A program made the position numbers and the translations under genes. 64,000 nucleotides of DNA from Lichenostomus cassidix (Eukaryota; Chordata; Aves; Passeriformes; Meliphagidae): the NCBI GenBank assembly GCA_008360975.2, contig CM039183.1:36137850-36201849 (forward strand). Reading direction: 5' to 3'. The notes beneath the pieces were generated by a model. That model did no database searches. It was not told where the DNA came from and worked only from the letters and a program-made list of their open reading frames with translations. Positions 12,790-25,545 of the stretch are shown here, in pieces (the first letter of the stretch is position 1; the number at the start of each line of letters is the position of its first letter).

Positions 12790-14758
12790 TTAGTTCTACA
12801 AATGCTGTGAATGCCTACTATTTTGTAAACAAAATTTGAATAATACAATAAATTGGAGGTTGTTTTCTTGAAAGGGTATTATATGTCAAATCTGTTATAG
12901 GATGCTGCTTAACTGGGACTTAAAATAAACACCGTGGAAGAAAAGAGGGAAAACACTTTCATGAGCTTTATCCAGTAAATGAAATTCACTATTATGCTTT
13001 CTGTGCATTTCAGTAGTCATACAATGCATGAGGAGTTGAAATTACTTTTGAATAAAATGTGTTTTGAAACAGTGTGTTTTTCAGGTTAGGATGTATTTCC
13101 AAAAATGCTGTAAAAATGCAAGAAAAATTGGTTTACTTGGAAATAATAAAGCAGTTCATGGAATCAGTCCATCTTGATGACGTTGATGCTACCTAGCAAT
13201 GAGGTTGATGTATGAAAATTTCTTTATCCAGAAAAGTATGCAGGTCCATGCATAAACATAAGCGTTTGAATATGAACCAACCAGGTTAAGCATGTGCTAA
13301 TTATGCATGTTCCTGTGCAGAAAAGCAATATTCCTTTCATTGGGGAAGGACCTAATATAATCAGCAGAAATGCCAGAGTTTTCTGAAATGAGGGAAACAA
13401 TGGAGTGAGCTGCAGGTTACCTGCAATAAGAGCTATAAGTAAAAGATGTGGGAGCTTGAGGTTACCCCAGGATGAAACACAGCAATGCATATAGAATTAT
13501 ATAAGAAAGCTCTTAGAGTTTCTTCCTCTTTTTTATTGTGGAAGACATCCAACTCAGGAAAAGAGCTTTGGCCCCTTAGAGGAAAGTTTTAATTATAGGG
13601 ATAATGTGACTGTTTTGTCCTCAGCTTTTGATGCTGTTTCTGTGATTGGAAAAGGGTTTCATGTAACACCCCGATAAATCCTGATGAAGTCAGGAGGAGG
13701 TACAGAGGCTATGACCAGTCTTTCAGAGAAATACACTAAGATTTTTTATTGAAAAATATTTTACTTTTTTTAAAATAATGAAAATATTCTAAATGCTGAG
13801 AGTATTTTGCATTTTTAGCAATGCACCATAATTTACTTTGTAAGAAAATACAATATCGAGAAATTGATTCTTCAGATAATTCCTCTTGGCTAGATTTTTT
13901 ATTATGAAAATTCTACTTATCATTAAATAGGGTAAATATATGATTTGTAAATACTTCTGCCTTGAGGTATTTTCTGCCAAAAATGATTTCTAATTTTTTA
14001 GAAAAATAAAAACTAATTTCTCAAGAGGACTTCCATAGCACTTAAAAATGCACAGCAAATACAGAGTCACACCAAGTAAATTCAGGACAATGTAAATGAC
14101 AGTCTATGGAAACTAGTCTATGAATTCTTGATTAAGGAAAAACACAGAGTAAAAAGGCCCAAATTGAGAGTGGGAAGAATGTATTCTAGTAGAATAAATA
14201 ACTCTCTGTGGACAGACACACACTGTAAAAAATCACTTATTTTAATTGTGACATACATTAGACATTCAGTTCTCTTGCTAGTAACTAGTTATGGCCAAAA
14301 TATGCAATTCATTATTCATACCATCATAAGAGAAAACCATCACGTCCACTGCAAAGATGCTATGGAGTTTCAGACCTGAAATGTGCTATAGCTTTTAATA
14401 ACTGCTGACTAGATTTAGCTTGATTCATTAGTGGCCTCAAAACTCCCTGTTCAGTGTGCCATATAGAAATATGGCTGCTTGCACTTTACTGCTCATCTTC
14501 CTATTGAGAATTCTCAGAAGATAGATGTGTTAAAGCAGAATAAAATTTGAAGCCCTTATAGAAATACTAGAGTACTGGACAGAAAATTTAAAAAAAACCC
14601 TCACTGCATTAATAACACTTTTGCATTGTCTTTGTTTGTTATTTTGAGATGGCAGGGTGTTGGGTTTTTTAAAAATACATTCTCAAGCATATCAGATCTG
14701 CACAGAAAGACAAAAAATTCACACTACATACCCCAGAGGCTAGAATTACTTCCTTCCC

Positions 14759-14873
14759 AAATAAATAATTAGGCAGATTTACAAAATGCACATTATTTTC
14801 CCAAGTGAATGGAACGGCTCCAAGCGATTAAATACATAATTAGGTTGTTTTTCTAAAATGCTTATTATTTACC
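14759..14873. repeat. Imperfect direct duplication, about 44 bp units offset by 71 bp
   Basis: The segment from 14759 to about 14802 resembles that from 14830 to about 14873. Both begin AAATAnATAATTAGG, both carry AAAATGC in the middle, and both end in TTATTnTnCC-like sequence. Each copy contains a TAATTAGG homeodomain-type core. It may be a decayed local tandem duplication; the binding function is only inferred. Confidence 0.55.
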
Positions 14874-15719
14874 TGAGAGTCTCACCACAGACTCCTGGTA
14901 AATACTGTCTCCCTGCTAGCAGTTATTACCAAAAACGCCTTCATAATTTCCAGCCTTCCTCCAGCAGTGATATCAACAGAGGATATTACTTGGGGCCATG
15001 GATCATGAAAAGCAAAATCTGACTGTGCCAGGCAGCCCATTCAAGTGACAAGCTGAGTTTCCTTTGTACCTGGCATGGCACTCTTTCATTTTCCAAACAC
15101 ACTAGAAGGCAAACAAAAGGACTTTTTAGGACTTTAGTTCATATTTTAGCTGGCCAGAAATTCTGCTGAAGGCTGTGCCTATGAGTGTTTACATGCATGC
15201 ATGGCTACAGAGGAAAAGAGAAGAAAAAGCTCCAAGTTCTGATTAACTGTTTTCTACCTGGAAAGGATAGTAAAGGAAATGTGCTTGTCAAAACCCAAAT
15301 AACCAATATAACCAAATAACCTTTGAGCCCCCCATCCCATTTGATGTAGGGTTTTCTTTCCCAAGCAGCTGTCTTTGGCCAAGTTATCAGAGCATACCAG
15401 CCTTCACTTGTAACTCCTCTCATTGCCTCTCTCCAGGGGACACACAGCCACAGTGCCAGGCATTCAACACGTGAATGTGAATATTCCTGTTCACCAGGTA
15501 GGAAAGAGAAAGGTCAGGCAATAGGACCTAGCTGGTTCTCCTAGGCAGCCAAGGGACAATACCAAAAGCCCTTTTTTCCTAGTGATCACAGACAAAAAAC
15601 TGACCCTCAGAAGTGACCCTTTTTCATCACTCCACCTCCAGAGTCAGTTTTCCTTATGCTTTCATCTGCCCAGAGGTCTCACTGCTTTGTGGTCCTTACA
15701 GAAGAGATCAAGAGTGACT

Positions 15720-16060
15720 GGAATCTCAATTAGAAAAAAAGAGGGCAGGAGACAGAAAGGTATAACAAGGTGAGGGAGAGAAAAGAAAGACAAAAGGAGA
15801 AATGAAGAGCAAGAGAAAAAGGTGGAAAAAAATCAGAAGGCGTGCCAGCAATATTTAGGGATTGGCAAATAAGGCAACAGAGATGGGCAGACAACAAAGG
15901 GAACAGCAGTGAAGGACAGAATAGAAAATATTTTACTTCCCAGAAACTAAGAAATAAATGGATCATGAAAAGAAATAATGTAGAGTCAGGATAGGCACAT
16001 TCTTGGGGAAAAATAAAGAAAAGGAACAAATAGAGAAAAAAATCAGAACAAATAAGCACA
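15720..16060. repeat. Purine-rich low-complexity tract
   Basis: The + strand here is dominated by A and G, most densely at about 15731-15840, with GAGAAAAG- and AGAAAGAC-like runs. No repeat unit is kept, so this is compositional low complexity and not a satellite. Confidence 0.75.
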
Positions 16061-17066
16061 AGAATTTTAATTGGCATACCTTTGTCACTATATGTCCCAG
16101 TTGTGTCATTTGTCTGGTTTTTAACACCTTCAGGTAAGCTAGTTATGTTCTACCCATAGCTTTACACATATGTTTTACATTCATATGTTTTATATAGATA
16201 TAGGTGAATTCACAGTCACAAGCAAATACCATAAATGGGGGTGAGAATTTCTTCAGATTTCCAATTTGGTATAAATACAGTAAAAGTCTGTCCTGAACAT
16301 TTTGGTGATTTCTGTCTAACAGTAAAAGCACTCTTGAAGCACTGGTGTCTCATGCAGTGTTAGCCACGAAGCTGAAGGTGGAGTAGCTGAGGTGTGCACC
16401 AAGTGGCAAGAACTGCACACTTTGCCAGGTCATTGCCTTTATAGCAGTACCTCATTTTTTATGAAGTTTGAAAAGAGACATCTAGGGCAAAGGGGAACAG
16501 AGAAGAGAAGAAAACAGGTACTGACTGACAGGCAGATAGTGTGCTTGCAGTCACACACCAGGATGCTGATAGATGGTCTCAGTTTCAAATACAATTGTTT
16601 CCTAACATTCTCATCTCTGTTACAAATAAATAGATTATAGGATGCATCTTAGTGCTTCAGTCTAGGCATGCTCAAGGCACCTAAGTCTTAACACTCCACA
16701 TATTATATAAACTTATGAATGTTGCCATATTACAACTTATTATTTATTTTGAAATTTATGCATGAGCATTTGCAGTAAATAAGATATGCAATGGTATTGA
16801 CAGAGAAAGCATGACTATTCAAACTTAAATTGTTAGTGAAGGACATGACTAACAGTGGTCTGTCAAGTTTCACTTCCACAGGTGTTTCAGAAATGGGAAA
16901 GTCTTATAAGAACTTAATTCACCCTTATTAAAACCATGTATGAGTAAAACATATATTTCACTGTCATTCTCAACTCACTGTATCTCATATACCTTATTTA
17001 TTCCTACCTTGGCTATGAATTAGACTGAATTGTGTACTAGAAAAATCCCTTTTTAGAAGGTGTCCC

Positions 17067-17097
17067 TGATTCTGTCCAGCTGTGCTTGACAGAATCA
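17067..17097. repeat. Perfect 10-bp inverted repeat with 11-nt loop
   Basis: TGATTCTGTC at 17067-17076 and GACAGAATCA at 17088-17097 are exact reverse complements. About one such hairpin is expected by chance in a window this size, so no function is claimed. Confidence 0.7.
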
Positions 17098-18599
17098 CCT
17101 AACTGCAGGCTCCAATGTTAGTTTCCTTACAGATATTTATGTAAAAAAAATATTGCAGTAAATATAAGGATATTAAGTTGTTCTGGAAAATCCTATTGTC
17201 CTATTAGTTTCACTGAAATCACGAGGTTACATTGGTTTTAAAACTGGAAAATGAAACAAACATTTCTGAGTAGCCAAAATTTATCAGGCATCAAAGAAAA
17301 AAAGCTAACTGTAAGCATCCTAATAATTCCTTTATAAGAGCACATTAAAACTTACCATCTGCTTAAGCACGTATATTTTCTCTTTTAAAGAATCTAGACT
17401 TATTTTCAAATAAGACTATTCTCTTATCATACAGTGGTGAATCTCTATAAGCAACAGATAATTATAGTTAATAATTTCCATGCTTATAAGAAGGGAAAAG
17501 GTAACAAGGCCACCAAATGACAGTAGGTGACATGATGGCATTTTTACCATGAACATGGATTTGCCATGGGCCAGAATGAGAATATTGTTATTGCATGCAG
17601 ACTTGTCATCCATCTCCAGTTTAATTCACCACTATATTGGACTGTATTTGACTCAGATACATAACCAAAATCTCTTTCCTAAATTACAAACCTTATCTCC
17701 TTTCCCCCATTTATTTGTTGCCTTGAAATACATTTCTGGGGAGATAGAATTTATTGGGAAGCAGTTTGAACCATGTAACTTTTTATAACTCTCACTTGCA
17801 CCTACATTTTGCAATCATTTGACACATCTGCTATATCAAGAACAAATCTGATTTAAGAGTTTTAATAAGACCTTGCATCAATAAATTATAACAGATTGGT
17901 GATTAGTAGTATTATTTATATGCAATATTTTTGTACCCCTTATAATGCTGATGTCTGCTTCACAGGGATTAATTATTTCATAATTTTGTCTAAGTAGTAA
18001 TATAGAAAATGTCAAAAAGAAAATTAGATTTTCACTTCCCAGACACAGAAATTTAATTAAAGTCAGCTCCTTGTTGAAAGGGAATGTCCTTAGCTGGTTC
18101 TGTGATATGGCAGCACCTCTACATGCTGCCATGTGGGAGACCAAGGCTCAGAAAGCGACTCAGGGAATATTTATCACTAGGCTTCGGAGACTAAACACAT
18201 GCTGAATGTGCCACAGTTGGTCCCAGCAGGTTATTTATGGAGTATATAAGTTTGCAGACAGCAATGATTTCTTATAAAGGCTGCTGCTTGCACAGCCCAC
18301 CTCAGGGATGGCATTATACTGAAAGAAACCCTCTGCTTACACAAAAACTGATCCATTAGGAAATGTCTAATTATCCAAACATGAAAGGTCAGCTGCCCCT
18401 CGTGCTGCATGAGTGTAAGATAAAGACCTCAAATAAATTCCAGTTGTAAAGATCAACATCTTCAGTCTGAGGGACATATTGAGGACAAAGAGGTGTCTCC
18501 AGTATGTGGAAGAACAGTCCACACGCAAACTACTGAATTACTGTCATGAAAAGCTAAATTTCCACCCTTATGAGACAAACTGGAGGCATTATTTACTCA

Positions 18600-18790
18600 T
18601 TTTACCTACCCTCGCTCTTTAGATCTTTTTGTTTCATGCCTTGAATAGTCACTAACCCTTCTCCTTAATTCCCAGCCTCTTTGGCCTCTCTCAGTTCCTT
18701 CCCTTTATCATCCCTCTTTCCACTATTCCCTGTATTATATTATTCCTTCCTTCTATTTATCTCAGTTGTTCCCTTCTTTCACCCAGAGAC
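18600..18790. repeat. Pyrimidine-rich low-complexity tract
   Basis: The + strand is strongly C/T-biased, with TTCCTTCC, CCCTCTTTCC and TTCCCTTCTTTC type runs broken by single purines. On the sense strand of PRKN it is therefore purine-rich. Confidence 0.7.
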
Positions 18791-21700
18791 TTCCTTATGA
18801 GCATCAACTGCCTATGGACTAAAATGGGAGCACTGAGCAACGCCAGCGTGGACAGCTAAGTGTAGTCCTGGTTCAAAGCGAATCTGCAGCCATGAATGAA
18901 AACAAAAGTTTCTTTTTCAGGAGCTGACCCTCTTTTCTTAAAAAATGTTTTTTCTGGAGAAGATAGGCATTAAGGAGATACAGTCAAAATCATTGCACTT
19001 GCTATAACAGCATTACAAAAGATGAATTAGAAAATAACTTGAATTAAAACCCCACCCAAGGAGTTCAGGGTAAAGTTGGTGACTAATAAAACCGTATGAC
19101 TTAAATTTACTGTTCATGTATGTGATGATTTTTCTCGATCAGATGGCAACTTAAAAGTGACTTGTCAACCACATAGCCACATCAAGTGGTCATTCTAAGG
19201 TGAACTAGTACGAGCAGAAGCGCTTTCAGCCAGAACAAATACCTTTTATTTCCAAAGTCACAGTCGCCACTGACTCCAGCTGAGACAAAAATTCACCTCT
19301 GCTTCAGCCAGACATAGAAATGTGAAAGACATATAGACCCCTCTGCACACACTTCTGCCACTGCTCCAGTACGTTTATTTTAGGTTGACGCTGGCCAGCT
19401 CTTTTCATAGGACAAGAAGTGTGCTTTGAAAGTTCATTTCTTGTTCCTTTTAAAGTCAATTAATTTCTATGCAAGATTTTTTCATTATCTCTTGTCCTTC
19501 ATTATTGCTAACCAGATTAAGCCTATGTGCACTGTCATCTCTACGCAACTTGCAACTGAAATATATTGCAATAGAAGGACTAGTGAGAGATAAGAGAGAA
19601 AAACACCTATGGGTAAGAAATCTCATGCGAATTTAATTATGGACACTCAGAGTTCTGTAAGTATCACATTGTAGGATTTCACTGTAGTTGTTCCTAGAGA
19701 AGAATCCAATGCCTACTTCAAATAACCATGGGATCAAGCTCTGCTTGTTCTATAGATTTGGAGGCTGTTTAGATAGGAAGTTGGCAATCTGTCACCACAG
19801 AAACAGCACAAAGACTTGAGGGAACAAACCTCAGATGTCACTGCTTGAACTTCAGTCAACACTGAAAATGGAAATGAAAGAGCTACTGTGACTTTTAACC
19901 ATGTCCTTTGAGCTAGTCTCATGAGCTCGTGCTAGTAAAGGAACATAAAAAAACCACTTGATACACTGTTGGTTCATGTTTATTTTATGACCACAGCAAG
20001 AGGAGAATGCAGAAGACCATAAAAAATTCTTCACTAAACTACTTCAGGAAACTTCTGCAAATTCAACTAATCCTTGTGAGTAAATATCTGGTTTAGCCAT
20101 ATGTTTTTGGTTCCCTTCTCTGTCAAAGTCTGCTTCTCTATGCTTAGATATTTCATACCAACAAGAAATTACAAAAAGTTTACAGCTGTCAAGAATTTAA
20201 CACTACTAAATATTAAATTTAAGGAGCCCTTTGCATTAATTCCTAAAGCTGCAAATGTGTGTGCTTTCAATCCCTTTTATTCCTCTAATAATCACCCCCA
20301 TTTCCTGAAGTTTGTGATTTCCTGAGGTATCTCAAGTGTGTTTAAGCAGGGTTATTGAAGCACACAGATTTCAAAACTATTGACCTATTGAGGCTTCACA
20401 CCAGGCAACTCTTATTTCTCATACCAACTGGTTCACTTTAGGCCCCACCAAGCTATACAATGCTTCTACATTACATTCTTGAGAAGGTTCTGTTCACAGA
20501 TCACTGACCTTCACTTTAAAACCCCTTGCATACACACTGTCTGAAATTTATTGGAGCCTTTGTCCACACCAAATAGTGTGATCAAATCAAACACAGTTTT
20601 CCTGCTCTCTCTTACTTGCAAACTTTACTTAAGCTGTTCATTCTCCCCTTTTCTACAAGGGTATTAGGATTTTGAAAGATGATTCGGAGATTCACAACTG
20701 CATTGACACACTGTTAGTATGCAAATAGCACATAATGTGGATAAAAAATTTAATCTAACCCTAGAAGCTTTCCTTCATTGGAACGTGGTTCTTGACACAA
20801 TTTATTATACTATAAAGATTTAGTCCTTTTTATTAGCAGTTCCATACACAAATTGAGGTAATTCTCCTTATTTATTTATATATCTGTGGTAAAATCAGTT
20901 TACTTCCAGATACAATAGTGTTTTACAGTCATCAGGAGAACTGCATCCTTTATCTGGATTCTTTTAAAATACATCACGCATATGATTACTCATAAGAAAT
21001 AAAGTGATGTAAAGACATTTTTGCAAAGTGCCTAGAGCAGTGTAAGACCTTGCCCTTCCTTGGCGTCACCAGCTTTTCTACTACCAAAGACCTGTGGAAG
21101 CCTTTGTAACACTGGGGACCAAGACTCATAATGCTGTAATGCTATTCTGAAAGTGCAACTGTGTTCATAGGAACAGTAGGTTTTTAAATGGGGTAATACA
21201 CTATATATTTGTATACAACTCCTGCTTTGAGGTAATGCTATAAGATTATTTGCCCTGCACAGTAACTAAATAACCATAAATGATCTTTCATGCATATGCA
21301 AATCCATCCCTCTAAGCACCTTATTAATTATTTCAAAGATACTTGGAGGTCACCACTCATGGAAATTTCTATGCATGAAGCCTCATTAATACAAGACACC
21401 ACACAGAGAGATGGGATAGATTTTTGTTGCTATTTAACAAGGGCAGAGAGTATAATCTGTAACATTTACTTTTTTATTTTAATGACCAGTGAAATTCAGC
21501 CAGCTCCTATCTGCAAGTCCTTCCTCTGAGCTGGTGCAGTGGGTTTGAGTGGTGGGGCTGCTGCCACACTCCTCTGAACAGCTAATCCTATCAGTGCACC
21601 AGTTACTGTGCTCAGAGCTCTGGTCCTCAATGCTGGCTGCTCTCAACTGGAGTAGTGCTGCCTGGCACTGGATTAGCAGCTGCACACTAAGGAATTGATG

Positions 21701-24700
21701 ATGTTCTACCAAAAATCACTGCAATGACACATTTTGTTTTGGAACAAAGTGAAGCTATGGCACTATTGAGGTGATATATCATAGCTCATCAGCTGAGATA
21801 GCTTTCTTTTGAGCTCATATTATCTCCTGCTTAATTAGGCCCCATAACAGAAATCAAAGCAAAGCAAAATAATATAACCACACAAAATACCTGAATGCAA
21901 TGACAAAATGCATCCTCTGGCACATCTGTGCTAGGAAGCAAGAAATTAAAGCCACTTCAGAAGCCCTGTTTATCTGAAATCCCTAGATCCTTTCCAGCTC
22001 AAGTTATCATACACTTGTGATGATAACACTGCTCTCGTCTGTCACAGTGACCCTTCGCTGTAGCAGCTGCTGTTTATTTTTATTCTGTTGTGTGTGTGGT
22101 GTTTTCACCTCCAGGTTGATCCAATAAAAGATATAAAAAACTTGCTATGTTGGTACATTCCCTTGATAAAAATCGGGAACAGTGAGTCAAATGTTAATGG
22201 AAACTGCAGGCTATGTTCATTATGTTATCTCTGTTTTTGAAAAACACTAGAATGAACAGAACTAATTGGAAGTGCAAACAATTTAAATACACTTAATTAC
22301 AAAATCAAACTCTCCTGTACAGTTTGAGGGCAATGTGTGCGCAAATGCCTTGAAGAAATGTGCTAGTTTTTAAGTAAATCTGCTCTTAAATGAAAATGAT
22401 AAAATAACTTTTGAAAAAGTCCAAACCTCAAACTTCAAGACCTCATAAATACTATTTCAGCATTAGTCTGTGGTGTTTAAAAATACAGGTATTAATGCAG
22501 ACTCTTTTGACTCATCTGTGCAATCTGGTCACCTACTGTAACACAAATCTCATCAGAGTGAATGTGACTTTGTATTCCTTTTAGAAGAAGGCTCAAATGA
22601 ACCTCTATCTTTTCAATAAAGCTCAGACCTAACATTTTTTTACTTCAAGTCATGCTCTTTTAGATATAACATATTTTAAACCCACATTGCCAGAATAAGA
22701 AGGGTCTTTTTTTGGCATGTCCCATGGTGCTCATTCTTGTCAAGGGTAATTCATTCTAGGCTTCACTGAGGTAATTAGAAAAAGCTGTGTCAAATAGTGT
22801 TTTATCACCCTCACATGCAAATACAAACTGCAAATTGCAGTTGTAAAATGAAGATTGTGAACTGTAGACTGTAAAAATGCCATCTTATGCTATCCAGCAG
22901 AGGTACCAGGATAAGAAAATCACTTAATACTGTTGTGAATGCTTCTTAATTGAACTCATTGGTGATGAAAGCTGCTGCATCCATAGCTAAGAAGAAGGCT
23001 AAAACCCCTTGTATCTGAACAGCAGGAAGGGGTTAGCAAATCAGGCATGCCTTCTCTTCACAGGTGTGATGAAACTCAATTTCATTACTTTCTCAAAGGA
23101 CAAAAAGTAATCATTAGTTCCTAACTCAAGTATAATTTAAGACTAGAGACAACCAAATTACTTGTATATCAAAAAGCTGGGCTCAGGTAGCTGCAGAAAT
23201 GAGCCAGTGAAGTTACAACAGCTTTTCTTAGAGTCTTCATTCTGCAAAGAAGCTTGAAAGAGAATACTTCCAAATGGTTTGTCTTTTTTTAATACAAAAC
23301 TGCTAACATAAGACAGAAAATTGATGGAGGTAGCAATCAATGAGAGAGAGAAAATGGATTGCAACTGTATTACTATTACTAGTGCTATTACAACTACTTT
23401 AAGGTATACTATTTTGAAAACAACTTTCCGATTTGGGGAGTTCTGAAACTTTGAGATTAGCAATATTTTAGTCTTCCCATATTTAGCTATTATAACACTT
23501 AGAGTATAACACAGCTGAGGCTACACTGGCAGCAATAGCTTCTTTTCCATTCCCTCAGCTGAACCCTATCTCACTTGAACAGTAGAAGTGCATCCATCCT
23601 TTGTGCATCCTCTACAGCATCCCTTTCTTAAGCCAAACCCAGGCCTTTCTCACCACTCCAAGACTGAAATCGCAACCCTGAGCATCCCAGCTCCATCTTC
23701 CCGCATATTCTCCTCATCCCATCCCTACCCTGCTTTCACTGTTCAATTCCCATAATGTTCAACTTAACTTCAGCAAACAGAAAAGAGAGAAAGACTGGCT
23801 TGCAACAGCCAGTCATGTGTAAAAACTTCTGAAAACTTCTCAATCTCCTCTGAGAAAAAAGGACTTCTGAACAGAACAACTGGAGTTGAAGATATATGGA
23901 AAAAGCCTCACACAAGTTTTGTGCAGCATGACTAGCAATGGTTTTACAGACAGAAGAAGCAGAAGGGTCATTAGTCTGACATATCAGCCTGAACTGGAGG
24001 AAGCTCTGTGACACCAGCCATAGATAGTAGCAAGGAGGCCCACAAGTGAGGAGAAAGATGAGCTGCCTGCTGCACCACTGGCATAACTGATTAACCTAAG
24101 GAGATAACAGAAGAAAAGGGAAGAAAATCAATAAAAGAGGGGGAAAAAGGAAGGACTCTACTCAAGCAGCTTATTAATTTGCGTGGGAGCAGAAAATGGA
24201 TTAACTTCTGGAGAAGTGATGAAGGCGGCTGAGTACAGATTGACCACAGTACTAGGCTAAAGTAAAGGTCAAGGAAAGAACAGTGGGTATAAAGTTCCTG
24301 TTCAGTTTCTCATGACAAGTTTTCCGAAACAGCATTAAGAATTATTTTGTGCACTATGACATCAGTGAGTAAATGCAGTAGCAGTGACCTGTTTAAGGGG
24401 GGAAGTAAAATGAGACCTGGCAAGCACATAAACAGCAATTCTAGTGAAATGTGAAGAAACATTGCTTGCTTGCTCTTGAAGCAATTAAAAATAAATAATT
24501 TAAAATCTTTCTTACTGCTGCACTTTCAATATCCTCAAGGCATATTCTCAGGTTAAATAGATGCCACTCTCCTAAGAACTTTTGTCAATTTTTCTTCCAT
24601 CTAGTGGGTTTTGAAACTTATTTGTCAGCCATTCAGGTAACCAGGCAAACCCATCTTCTATGCAGCTTCTAATATGCTGGAAAATTACTCTCATATCACG

Positions 24701-25372
24701 ATAACAGAAATATGAGACAAACATATATGCTCACATTCTAATTTATCACCAAGAAAAGGAAATTCTATATATAAAATTTATGTCTTCATAGCAAAAATTT
24801 TTGACAATTTTGTAGCCCACATGCCAGTATAATTGAATCAATTCTCAAAACAAATTGCCCATATTCTATTTAAGTCTGTTTAGTTAAGTCAAACTTTGTT
24901 TCCTACTTCAGTAAAACACATAACTACATTTCATTCAATGAGGTGACAGCACTACTAACTTTATCAACAGGATTATTTAAAATTCCTATTACAGTCCTTT
25001 CTTTATTAGTACTTGAAGACAGACCAAGGAAGTTAATAATTTACTTAATTTGAAAGTGGAAATGTGGAGGTCAAGGTGTTTTTGGTTTTTTTAAATCATA
25101 GTGTAGTTCTGTCATCTGCTTGCACTTCATGATTATAAAATACTAATGTGAAGAAAGCAAACATTTGATATTAAAAGAAATGCCCTTTGGAATCCAGTTG
25201 ATTCTTCAGTTCACGTGCTTAGCAAAAACCACTTCAACATTCAAATATTTTCTCCACAAAATTAACTCCCATGAATGCAGTGTAATTTCACTGATATACT
25301 CAAAACTAATAGGTGATTTAAAAGAAACCTTACTCTGAAATCAAAATGACATAAGAAAAAAGAATTCATCTG

Positions 25373-25381
25373 AAACATACC
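25373..25381 (-). promoter_or_regulatory. PRKN: Splice donor of PRKN exon 7
   Basis: On the minus strand the exon ends TGTGTAG and is followed by GTATGTTT, a good U1-type donor with G at -1 and GTATGT at +1 to +6. The cut leaves one base of codon 291, as expected for the exon 7/8 junction of parkin. The open frame continues some way into the intron, but the parkin similarity stops exactly here. Confidence 0.93.
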
Positions 25382-25517
25382 TACACAGGGGAGGGAATAG
25401 CCAAGCTCTGGGTCATGTATGAACTGGCGGTCATTCAGCATGGTCACACAGTACAAATGGAAGCAGTCCAGGCAAATGACATGGCGATGCACACATTGGA
25501 ACACAAGCACAGGACTC
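25381..25517 (-). CDS. PRKN: Parkin exon 7, RING1 domain of an RBR E3 ubiquitin ligase (partial CDS)
   Basis: Parkin is a cytosolic E3 ligase, activated by PINK1 phosphorylation, that ubiquitinates outer mitochondrial membrane proteins to trigger mitophagy. Read 25517 to 25381, the exon gives one base completing a codon, 45 full codons and one base of the next (137 nt). This is the length and phase I recall for human exon 7, residues 245-291. The peptide starts SPVLVFQC and ends GYSLPCV. All RING1 zinc ligands expected in this exon are present: Cys253, His257, Cys260, Cys263 and Cys289 (human numbering). The conserved NDRQF stretch, containing the Arg275 position, is also intact. Apparent differences from human are 254-255 (VH for NS), 271 (Met for Arg), 278 (Ile for Val) and 282 (Glu for Gln). 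There is no stop or frameshift. The other RING1 ligands lie in neighbouring exons outside the window. Human residues are from memory, but the gene assignment is near certain. Confidence 0.98.
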
Positions 25518-25545
25518 CTGTTCAAAAAAAACCAGTGAGAGTGAT
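25518..25545 (-). promoter_or_regulatory. PRKN: Splice acceptor of PRKN exon 7
   Basis: On the minus strand a pyrimidine-rich stretch (CACTCTCACTGG followed by eight T) leads to GAACAG directly before the exon. Cutting after this AG gives an exon of exactly 137 nt in the right parkin frame, which fixes the boundary. Possible branch-point A residues lie in the CTCAT/CTCAC motifs about 25-30 nt upstream; this is inferred from motif only. Confidence 0.93.

Larger units (their letters stand above)
6256..14758. other. PRKN: PRKN intron 7 sequence, no gene recognised
   Basis: Intronic sequence without recognisable exons. The + strand is purine-rich over about 6420-6830. An A16 run lies at 9087-9102, an 8-bp-arm inverted repeat at 9424-9447 and a TA microsatellite at 12773-12789. 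The stretch at about 10120-10500 is less AT-rich and looks like unique sequence, but I cannot assign it. Short frames here have no recognisable domains. Confidence 0.8.
14874..25380. other. PRKN: PRKN intron 7, portion next to exon 7; no gene recognised
   Basis: No exon or mobile element recognised. Notable composition: purine-rich + strand at about 15720-16060, pyrimidine-rich + strand at about 18600-18790, and a C/T-leaning block at about 23520-23750. A 10-bp perfect stem with an 11-nt loop lies at 17067-17097. The GC-richer block at 21510-21690 matches nothing I know. The 115-codon minus frame in the 15.7-16.1 kb purine tract is low-complexity and rich in F, L and S, so it is not credible as a gene. 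Confidence 0.8.

Noticed and set aside
15730..16077. 115-codon minus-strand frame
   Set aside because: It arises from the purine-rich tract and is a low-complexity F/L/S peptide without domain or splice context.
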